A stretch of DNA of 29,439 nucleotides from JAAAOZ01 sp964496595 (GTDB lineage: Bacteria; Chloroflexota; Anaerolineae; B4-G1; SLSP01). The stretch spans positions 1 through 29,439 of the forward strand of contig CAZCAI010000041.1 in the NCBI GenBank assembly GCA_964496595.1. Reading direction: 5' to 3'. The first letter of the stretch is position 1, and each line of letters begins with the position of its first letter. The notes beneath the pieces were generated by a model that saw nothing but the letters and a program-made list of their open reading frames with translations, made no database searches and had not been told where the DNA came from. Of the stretch, positions 6,761 through 16,400 are shown piece after piece. A program made the position numbers and the translations under genes.

Positions 6761-9700
6761 ATGACTACCGAACGTGAACAACTGGAACAAGCCATCGCCG
6801 CGTTGGAAGCCCAGCGGGTGATTTTGGGAGATACTATCGTCGATGCGGGGCTGGCGCCGATGCGCGAGAAGTTGGCCGCTCTCAAGGAGGCGGAACAAGC
6901 GGACGCGCCCAAACTGCGCGGCGAGCGCAAACTCGTCACCATTATGTTCGCCGACATCAGCGGATTCACCGCGCTTTCCGAGACGATGGACCCCGAGGCC
7001 GTGCGCGATCTGATGAACGCGTGTTTCGAGACGCTGGTGCCCGTCGTCGAGAAATACAGCGGCACGGTGGACAAATTCATCGGCGATGAGATCATGGCGC
7101 TCTTCGGCGCGCCCGTCGCTCACGAAAATGACCCCGAATGCGCCCTGCGCGCCGCGCTGGAGATGGAGGGGCGCCTCACAACGTTCAACGCTCAGCACGG
7201 CGCCGACCTCGGCCTGCACTTTGGGATCAACACCGGCCTCGTGATCGCCGGTGATTTGGGCACGAAGGATCGCCGGGAGTACTCGGTGATGGGCGACGCG
7301 GTGAATTTGGCCGCTCGCTTGGAAGGCGCCTCGGAGCGGGGCGAGATTCTAGTCGGCCCGGACACGTACCGCCTGACCGCGCCCATCTTCGAGTTCGAGA
7401 CCTTGGAACCGATGTCGCTCAAGGGCAAATCCAAACCCGTGCCCGTTTACCAGTTGCTCAAGGCCAAATCGGCGTATCACAAAGCGCGCGGCATCGAGGG
7501 ATTAGCCGCGCCGCTCGTGGGGCGCGAGGCCGAAGCCCAAACGCTCCAGAGCGCCGTCGCGCGCCTGGGCCACGGTTCCGGCGGGATCGTGACGCTCGTG
7601 GGCGAAGCCGGACTGGGCAAATCCCGCCTGATCGCCGAGAGTCGCGATTCGGACGTCGCCGAGCATCTGACCTGGGTCGAAGGCCGCTGTCTCTCCTACA
7701 GCGGCAGCATTGCCTACCTGCTGTGGTTGGACGTGCTGCGCAATATGTTGCACATCACCCCAGAGGATGCGCCCGCGGCCGTGGATGCGACGCTGCGCGC
7801 GCGCGTGCGCACCCTGGCCCCAGAGCAATTCGATGATATTTACCCCTTCCTGGCCCAACTCCTCTCGCTCCCGTTGGATGATACGGCCCAGGCTCGACTG
7901 CGCGGCATCGAGGCCGAGGGGCTGCAGACCCTCACCTTCCACGCCATCGCCGCGCTCATCGAGCGCGCCGCCCGGCAACAGCCGCTCGTCATCGTCTGCG
8001 AGGACCTCCACTGGGCCGATCCCACCTCACTGGATTTGCTGGAGCGTCTGCTGGCGCTGACCGATCGCGCGCCTCTGCTCCTGCTCTGCGTGCTGCGCCC
8101 GGAGACGGAGCACGCCTGCTGGCGCATCAAGGAGATAGCCGCGCGACGCTATCGCCACCGCCATACCGACGTGTGGCTGAATCCCCTGAGCGCGGATGAA
8201 AGCGTCGCGCTGGTGAGCCATCTACTGCGCGCCGAGGACGTGTTGCCGCCCCGATTGCGCCAGCGCATCCTCGCCTATGCCGAGGGCAACCCCTTCTACA
8301 TCGAAGAACTGCTGCGTTCTCTCATCGATAGCGACGCGATGGTGCAAGATCCCGCCACGGGGCGCTGGCGAGCGACCCAAGACGTGGATGACATCACGAT
8401 CCCCGACACGCTGCACGGGGTGTTGCGGGCGCGCATCGACCGTCTTGAGCAGGAGACCAAACACATCCTGCAACTGGCCTCCGTGATTGGCCGGTCGTTC
8501 TTCTACCAGGTGCTCGCCGAACTTGCCCAAGAGAAACAATCGCTGCACGCGCATCTGCTGACCCTCCAGCGCGAGACGCTCATTCAAGAGCGGGCGCAGG
8601 GGGTGGATTTAGAATATGTGTTCAAATACCAATTGACGCAAGAGGCCGCGTACAGCGGCATTCTGCTCAAGGAGCGGCGCGCCTATCATCAGCAGGCGGC
8701 GGAGGCGCTGGAACGATTGTTTCTTGAGCCTATGGGCGCCTCCGCATCTGCTTTGGGGGTCAACGACATCACCGGGCAGTTGGCCTGGCACTTTGAGGAA
8801 GCCGGGGACGACGACAGCGCGCGCCATTATTTAAAGCTGGCCGGCGAGCACGCGCTCGCCCGCGCGGCCCACGCCGATGCGGCCACCTACATCCGCCGCG
8901 CGCTGGCCCTCACGCCGGAGACCGAACAGGCCGCGCGCTACGAGATGTTCCTGATCCGCGAGCGGGCCTACGAGTTGCAGGCCGCGCGCGCGGCCCAGGC
9001 CCAGGATTTGGCCGAATTGGAGAAGTTGGCGCGAGCGCTGAGCGATCCGCACCAGCGAGCCGAGGTCGCGTTGCGGCAGGCGGCGTATGCCGAAGCCACC
9101 AGCGATTATCCGGCGGCCATCGCGGCCGCGCAACGCGCCATCGACTGGGCGGACATGGCGCAGGATCGAGGGCGACAGGCGACCGGTCACCTGCGATGGG
9201 CCTGGACGCTCCAGGGGCAAGGCGATTACACCGCCAGCCGCGAGCATCTGGAGCAAGCGCTGGCCTTGGCGCACCAGGCCGCGCGTCTCGATCTCGAAGC
9301 GCAAGTTTTGCGCAACTTCGGCGTCATCTGCCGCCGGCTGGGCGAGGGAGAGAAGGCCAAAGACTATCTCAAGCAAGCGTTGCAGACCTGCCGCCGATTG
9401 GAGGATCGAAGCGGGGAAAGCGCGGCGCTGCACATGCTGGGCACCGTCGCCTTCACCCAGGGCGACTATGCCGGCGCTTTGGATCTCTACGGGCAAGCGG
9501 TCGAGATCCGGCGCGAGATCGGCGAGCGGCGCACGGAAATCTCGACGCTCAATAATCTGGGCGTCCTGCAAGCGATGCTGGGCCATTATGCCGAGGCGCG
9601 AGCGCATTATCGGCAGTGCCTGGAGATTGGAGGGGAGATGCGGGATCAAGCCGCCGAGTTGCGCGCGTTGATCAACTTGAGCGAGGCCGCCCGTCAATTG

Positions 9701-10261
9701 GGCGAGTATGAGCAGGCGCGCGACGACGGAGAGCACGCGGCGCGCTTGGCCCAGGAGATCGGCAACCGCTCATTGCACGCGACGGCGTTGATCAACCTGG
9801 GGCACGCGCTGACGGGCTTGCAGCAATGGGATGAGGCAACGGCGGCCTATCAGCACGCCGTGGACATCCGCAGCGAGTTGGGGGAGCAGCACCTGGCGAT
9901 AGAAGCGCGCGCCGGGCTGGCCCGCGTCGCCCTGCTACAAGATGAGATTTCTCAGGCGCAAGCGCACGTCGCGGCGGTGTTGGCCTATTTGGATGGGGAG
10001 GGCAGCGTAAGTGGCATGGAAGATCCTTTCCAAGTATACTTAATTTGCTATCGCGTGCTGCAAGCCGCTTTGGAGCCGCGCGCTTCCCAGATTTTGGAGC
10101 AGGCTTTTGATACCTTACGGGCGCATGTCAGCAAAATCAACCCCGACGCCCGGCAATCCTTTTTGGAAAACGTCCCCGCGCACCGTGAGCTGGTGCAGAG
10201 CTACGCCCACGACCAAGGGACGACGGCTCCGGCCATTGTCGCATCATTGGTCGCTAGTTAA
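6761..10261 (+). CDS. Class III adenylate cyclase fused to AAA/STAND ATPase and TPR repeats
   Basis: This is a 1166-aa cytoplasmic regulator. Residues 1-45 form a coiled coil. The cyclase domain (about 52-235) has metal-binding D65 (FADISGF) and D109 (FIGDE), purine-selecting K105, and the transition-state pair N182 and R186 (VNLAAR). The position that is Asp in class IIIa cyclases is S175 here (EYSVMGD), which points to the class IIIb, often bicarbonate-responsive, group. An ATPase domain follows, with Walker A GEAGLGKS (281-288) and Walker B LVIVCEDLHWAD (409-420). The C-terminal half, from about 690, is a run of TPR helices (for example AAYQHAVDIRSELGE). It probably makes cAMP in response to a partner bound by the TPRs. 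The ATG follows a GAGGGAG ribosome site. It is monocistronic, and its TAA stop is shared with a palindromic element. Confidence 0.93.
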   Translation: MTTEREQLEQAIAALEAQRVILGDTIVDAGLAPMREKLAALKEAEQADAPKLRGERKLVTIMFADISGFTALSETMDPEAVRDLMNACFETLVPVVEKYSGTVDKFIGDEIMALFGAPVAHENDPECALRAALEMEGRLTTFNAQHGADLGLHFGINTGLVIAGDLGTKDRREYSVMGDAVNLAARLEGASERGEILVGPDTYRLTAPIFEFETLEPMSLKGKSKPVPVYQLLKAKSAYHKARGIEGLAAPLVGREAEAQTLQSAVARLGHGSGGIVTLVGEAGLGKSRLIAESRDSDVAEHLTWVEGRCLSYSGSIAYLLWLDVLRNMLHITPEDAPAAVDATLRARVRTLAPEQFDDIYPFLAQLLSLPLDDTAQARLRGIEAEGLQTLTFHAIAALIERAARQQPLVIVCEDLHWADPTSLDLLERLLALTDRAPLLLLCVLRPETEHACWRIKEIAARRYRHRHTDVWLNPLSADESVALVSHLLRAEDVLPPRLRQRILAYAEGNPFYIEELLRSLIDSDAMVQDPATGRWRATQDVDDITIPDTLHGVLRARIDRLEQETKHILQLASVIGRSFFYQVLAELAQEKQSLHAHLLTLQRETLIQERAQGVDLEYVFKYQLTQEAAYSGILLKERRAYHQQAAEALERLFLEPMGASASALGVNDITGQLAWHFEEAGDDDSARHYLKLAGEHALARAAHADAATYIRRALALTPETEQAARYEMFLIRERAYELQAARAAQAQDLAELEKLARALSDPHQRAEVALRQAAYAEATSDYPAAIAAAQRAIDWADMAQDRGRQATGHLRWAWTLQGQGDYTASREHLEQALALAHQAARLDLEAQVLRNFGVICRRLGEGEKAKDYLKQALQTCRRLEDRSGESAALHMLGTVAFTQGDYAGALDLYGQAVEIRREIGERRTEISTLNNLGVLQAMLGHYAEARAHYRQCLEIGGEMRDQAAELRALINLSEAARQLGEYEQARDDGEHAARLAQEIGNRSLHATALINLGHALTGLQQWDEATAAYQHAVDIRSELGEQHLAIEARAGLARVALLQDEISQAQAHVAAVLAYLDGEGSVSGMEDPFQVYLICYRVLQAALEPRASQILEQAFDTLRAHVSKINPDARQSFLENVPAHRELVQSYAHDQGTTAPAIVASLVAS

Positions 10262-10345
10262 GGTGCAACGCACTTGTGGACTTATCGCCAGGCATTTGCT
10301 ACATGAGACAGCGCCTTTCCTGAAGCTCAAGTGCGTTGCACCTTA
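10259..10345. repeat. Miniature inverted-repeat element C with TA ends
   Basis: AAGGTGCAACGCACTTG (10260-10276) and CAAGTGCGTTGCACCTT (10328-10344) are perfect 17-bp inverted repeats enclosing about 51 bp. The flanking T and A extend them to TAAGGTGC...GCACCTTA, so each end carries TA, the target duplication made by IS630/Tc1-type transposases. The element provides the TAA stop of the cyclase gene and separates it from the giant secreted protein. The stem may also stop transcription. It has no ORF. Confidence 0.7.
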
Positions 10346-10485
10346 GTCTACTCGCAAACCAAACAGATACCATGAGTATGGTTTGGGCTGTGTTCGAGGA
10401 GGAGAAGATGATGATGAAATACTGTTCGATAGGTCGCATCATAGCCAATCTCGTTAGAGAGAATACCGCCAAAGGAGCGTTAGCA

Positions 10486-13400
10486 ATGAATCCCAAATTG
10501 ATTTCAAAATCGACCACGGTTGCGACGACGGTCATATTAGCCCTGATATTAAGTATATTTATGCTGATCTCAACCGATGTGGCCCTGGCCGCCCCCATCG
10601 ATCCCGACCCGTATGCGCCCGCCGCCGTGATCTACTACGTCGATGCCGACGCGACCGGCGCGGCGACCGGTCTCTCGTGGACGGACGCCTTCACCACCGT
10701 GCAGGATGCGCTATCGGCAGCCGTTGCCGGCGATGAGATTTGGGTCGCGGAGGGCGTCTACTATCCCGACGAGGGCGCGGGGCAGGTGGACAACGACCGC
10801 CTCTCCACCTTCACGCTGCGGGATGACGTCGCGCTCTACGGCGGCTTCGCGGGGACGGAAAGCTCGCGTGACGAGCGTGATTGGGAAGCACACGTCACCG
10901 TCCTCAGCGGCGACATCGGCGCGGTGGGGAACACCGGCGACAACAGCTACCACGTCGTGACCGGCAGCGGCACGGACGCCAGCGCCGTGCTGGACGGCTT
11001 CACCATCATCAGCGGCAACGCGAATGGCAGCAACCCTCACGATCGCGGGGGCGGGATGTACAGTAATACCGGCAACCCGACGCTGAGCAACCTCGTCTTC
11101 ACTAGTAACTCGGCTACCGTAAGCGGTGGGGGGATGCTCAACTACAGCGCCAGTCCAACGTTGACCAACGTCACCTTCACCGGCAATTCAGCATACCACG
11201 GTGGCGGGATGTATAACTACAACAGCACCCCGACGTTGACCAACGTCATCTTCGCCAGCAACTCGGCCGGTTTGGGCGGTGGGATGTTCAATGATGGCAG
11301 ATCCGGCGGTGTCAGCAGCCCCAACCTGACCCACGTCACCTTCAGCGGCAACCATGCCGACGGGGACGGCGGGGCCATTTACTTTCTTGACGATGGGGGC
11401 GACATCAGTGCGACAATCATCAATGGCCTCTTCCACGCCAATGGTAACAACCACATCGGGTATGACGATGGCAATGCCAACACGCAACCCCACTTCATCA
11501 ACTGCACCTTTTCCGGCGCGGCCTCCGAGGCAATTAGCATTACTCGCTGGAATAGCGGACAAACGCCGATTGACTTCACCAATAGCATCTTCTGGGGCAA
11601 TCAGGGCAACCTCACCAATCTTGACGAGGCGCTCAATATAACCTATTCCATCGTTGAGGAAGCCGCCTATGCCACAGGGACGGGGAATATCAATGCCGAC
11701 CCGCACTTTGTGGACGCGGCCAACGGCGACCTGCGGCTCCAGCCCACATCGCCGGCCATTGACGCCGGGGACAACAGCGCGGTGACCGTGCTCACCGACC
11801 TGGAGGGCAATCCGCGTATCCAGGGCAGTGCAGTGGACATGGGCGCGTATGAATGGCGCCCCCTGTACGTCGATGCCGACGCCACCGGCGCGGCGACCGG
11901 CCTCTCGTGGACGGACGCCTTCACCACCGTGCAGGACGCGCTGGCGATCGCCGTCGCGGGCGATGAAATCTGGGTGGCCGAAGGCACCTACAAGCCCACC
12001 GCCGGAACTGACCGGAGTGTCAGCTTTGTGCTGAGGAACGGTGTGCGCCTGTACGGCGGCTTCGCCGGGACGGAGACGGCGCGCGATCAGCGCGATTGGC
12101 GCGCCCACATCACCACCCTCAGCGGCGACATCGGCGTGCCCGGCGACACCAGCGACAACACTCAGAATGTCGTCATTTGCACAGATTTGGATGCCACCAC
12201 CGTGCTGGATGGCTTTACCATTGCGGATGGCAACGCCAGCGATGCGTGGAATGCCGGCGGTGGGTTGAAGAATTATCGCTCCAGCCTTACCGTCGCCAAT
12301 GTCATCTTTAGGCATAATCGCAGTTGGGGCCTGGGCGGCGGGATGTTCAACGCCGAGGCCGGGCAGCCGCTGATTATCAACACCAGTTTTATCGCCAACG
12401 AGGCAGGGACTGGTACAGATCCCTCATATTACAACTACTACAGCGGCGGCGGGATGGCGAACTGGAACAACAGCAGCCCAACGTTGATCAACGTTCTGTT
12501 CCGTGACAACACGGCACCAAAATGGGGCGGCGGGATGATGAACCACGGCGACGGCGCCTTCATCAACGTTACCTTTAGCGGCAACCAGGCCGCTGGCGGC
12601 GGCGCGCTGTACAACTGGGGCGGCAATCCGGTGATCCAGAACAGCATCCTGTGGGGCAACACACCGAACCAGGTGGGTATTAACGCCGGTGTGCCGGGCT
12701 TCAGTTATAGCGACATCCAGGGCGGGTGTCCCGCCAGCGCGAATTGCGCCAACCTGTTCACCGCCGATCCGCTGTTCGTCGCGCCAGCCACGGGCGATTA
12801 TCGCCTCCAACTCGGCAGCCCGGCCATCAACGTCGGCGATAACAGCGCCGTGCCGGTGGAGATCGCCACTGACCTCGATGGCAGTCCGCGCATCGTGGAC
12901 AGCGCAGTCGACCTCGGCGCGTATGAGTGGAATCCCCTCTACGTCGATGCCGACGCCACCGGCGGGGCGACGGGCATCTCGTGGACGGACGCCTTCACCA
13001 ACGTGCAGGACGCGCTGGCAGTCGCCGTTGCCGGCGACGAAATCTGGGTCGCGGAGGGCGTCTACAAACCGGGGACGGCACGCAGCAGCACGTTCCAGCT
13101 CAAGAACGGCGTCGCGCTCTACGGCGGCTTCGCCGGTACAGAGACAGCGCGCGACCAGCGCGATTGGGAAGCGCGCGTCACCGTCCTCAGCGGCGACCTG
13201 GATGGCAACGACGGTGTGGACGCGGACGGCGTAGTGACGGACACTGCTAACATCACCGGCGCCAACGCCTATCACGTCGTCACCGGCAGCGGCGTGACCA
13301 CGACCGCCCGGATCGACGGCTTCACCATCACTGCCGGATGGGCCAACGGGGCAAGTCCCCACAACAACGGCGGGGGGATGCTCAATGATTATGGCAGTCC

Positions 13401-16400
13401 CAGTCTGGTCAACGTGTTCTTCAGCGGCAACCGGGCGGGCAACCACGGCGGCGGGATATTCGGCGTCTGGAGTTCCGCCAATCTGACCCATGTGACTTTC
13501 CGGGGCAACCGGGCCGCTGCGTCCGGCGGCGGGATCGGGAATTATTACGGCCCCCTCCGGTTGGTCAACGTGGCCTTCAGCGGCAACCAGGCCGGGCAAG
13601 ACGGCGGCGGGCTGCACCTCTACTATGGCGGCGGCACGCGCTTGATCAACGTCATTTTCGACGGCAACCAGGCGGGCGGCAACGGCGCCGGGCTACACAA
13701 CTTTTATCATGATCTCTGGCTGACCAACGTGACCTTCGGCGGCAATCAGGCGGACCAAAACGGCGGGGGGATGTACAATCATGATTATACTTTCAACGCT
13801 TTCGCCAACGTGATTTTGTGGGGCAATAGCGCGCCCAATGCCCCGCAACTGTACAGTGTCAACGCTATGCAGGTCACGCTGGATCACGCCCTGGTGCAGG
13901 GCGGTTGCCCCGGCGGCGCAACCTGCACGAACTTGCTCACCGCCGATCCGCTGTTCGTCACGCCCACTGCTGGCGATTATCGCCTCCGGCTCGGCTCCCC
14001 GGCCATCAACGCGGGCGACAGTGCCGCCGTGCCCGTCACCATCACCACCGACCTCGACGGCAACCCGCGCATCACGGATGGCGTGGTGGATCTCGGCGCG
14101 TATGAGTTGCAGTTGAACGACTCCCGCCAGACAGCCGAACCGCTCACCGGTCGGCACATCGTATTGACCTCCACGCTGGTCAGCGAGGACGATACCGACT
14201 GGTACCGTCTGCCCATCACCCTCCCCGATTCGACACTCACCGTCACGCTGGTCAGCGCTCAGGGCGATTACGACCTCTTCCTCTTCGCGCCGGAGATCGA
14301 TGAGGAGACCGGCCAACTGCGTGATCTGGGCGCGTTGAGCGACTTAGGCGCGCTCAGCGACCTGGGCGCATTGAGCGATCTGGGGGCCTTGAGCGACTTA
14401 GGCGCGCTCAGCGATTTGGGCGCATTGAGCGACCTGGGCGCGTTGAGCGACTTAGGCGCGCTCAGTGATCTGGGCGCGCTGAGCGACCTGGGCAGTCTGG
14501 GCAATGTGCCCGGCCTGGGCGACATCGGCGCCTTGGTCGGCGTCTCTATGTATCCTGACGTCCCCACTGAAGAGATCATCTACAACGTTCACGAGCTGGC
14601 CGGCCCCTACTACATCGCCGTGAACGACAATGCGCCCTTTACCGCCACCCATCCCTACACCTTGACGGCCTGGGTCACGCCGCCGGCCACGCCGACCATC
14701 GATCTCATCACCGCCACCGTGCCCATCACCTTCAGCGCGCCCCTCACCGACACGGCGATCCACACCCTGATTCTCGTCAATCCCACGCGGCTCGCGCAGC
14801 TCTACACCGGCGCCGACACGATCACCGCCTCGCAATTGCTCACCAGGGTGCAGGCGCTGGCCGCCCATCCCGCCGTCAACGGCAAGGTAATCTATCTGGA
14901 TGACTACCCGGCCATCGTCCGCGCCTACGAGCATTGGGATAAGCACCCGGAGCAGCCCCAGGCGGCCAACTTCGTCGCGCGGAACATCAAATCGTTGCTC
15001 TACCGGATGGCCCCGCGCTATGAGAATCTGCGCACCCTGCTCATCATCGGTGATGATCGCAGCCTGCCCTACCGCCGTCTCCGCGATGAGAGCCTCGTCG
15101 CCAACGAGCGCAAATATGCCGACACGGCCTACGCAGCCAACTTGAAATCCTCGCTCGCCAGGCGCTATATGCTCAGCGACGATTACTACGCCGGGCTGTT
15201 GCCGCTCCCCTTCAAAGGGCGCGAACTCTACGTCCCCCAGATCGCCATCGGGCGGCTGGTGGAGAAACCCTCGGAGATGGCGACGGCCATCGATACCTTC
15301 CTGGCCTTGGATGGCGTCCTCACGCCCGCCGACGCGGTCGTCACCGGCTACGATTTCCTGCTGGATCAAGCCAATGAGATCAGCGCCACGCTGGGCGCTT
15401 ACGGCGTGACGCCCGTGACGCCGCTCATCAACAACACTTGGGACGCCGCCGCCTTCCGCGCCAACGTCTTTACACCGGATGCGCACGGCATCAACTCGCT
15501 GAACGCGCACTTCCAGCACTACGAGCTGTTCCCCAACACGCCCGCCACCGTCGCCGCTACCGAGGTCACCGCGACCACCGATTACAGCGGGTCGCTGGTC
15601 GTCTCCGTCGGCTGCCATTCGGGCCTGAACGTGCCCGATGACGACGCAGCCTCGCCCGAAACCGCCACCGATTGGGCGCAGGCCTTCCTCCGCCAGGGCG
15701 CGACCTTCATCGGCAACACGGGCTACGGCTACGGCGATTCGGAGGAGATCGCCTATTCGGAACGCCTGGCCGCGAATCTGATGCAGGAATTGGGCTATTG
15801 GGAGGATGGCGAGCAGCCGACGGTGGGCCGCGCGCTTCTGCGCGCCAAGCAGCGCTACTACAACAGCTTCTCGGCCTCCACGTTCAGCAACTACGATGAA
15901 AAGGCGCTGGCGGTGATGACGCTCTACGGCATGCCGATGTGGCGCGTGCATTTGCCCATCACCACGACCACCGCGCCCGACGCCTCTCCCGTGGCCGTGA
16001 CAAGACATCCCATCCCCACACCCCGGCGCCTGACGGCGAATGGCGTGTTCACCACGGGGATCAACGTGGACTTCACCTATATCACCCACACAATCACCCA
16101 TCTGGGCAGCTACGCCGTCATTGAGGGCGCGGACGATGAATTGGCCGTCGCCGGGCGTCCCCTCATGCCGCGCACCAGCATCGACATCCATCAAGATGAC
16201 GCGCTCGCGCACGGCGTCCTGCTGGTCGGCGGGGCCTTCGATGGGCGCGAGGTTGATCCGGTCATCGCCCGCCTCGCGACGGACGAGGTCATCAGCAACG
16301 ATGAGCCGACCTTCCCATACACCGGCTGGTATCCCATCAACGTGGCGACAGTCAATCGCCTGCTCTCCATCGAGGGGCGCGTCTACGAGCGCCTGGTGCT

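Noticed and set aside
10336..10485. N-terminal extension of the giant secreted protein (start at 10336 or 10408)
   Set aside because: It would put 50 residues before the signal peptide, and the first ATG lies inside the right arm of a palindromic element. The ATG at 10486 has a good ribosome site. The GGAGGAG before 10408 keeps that start possible but less likely.
14323..14502. CRISPR-like array
   Set aside because: The repeats are contiguous 18-bp coding units without spacers, in frame inside a protein.
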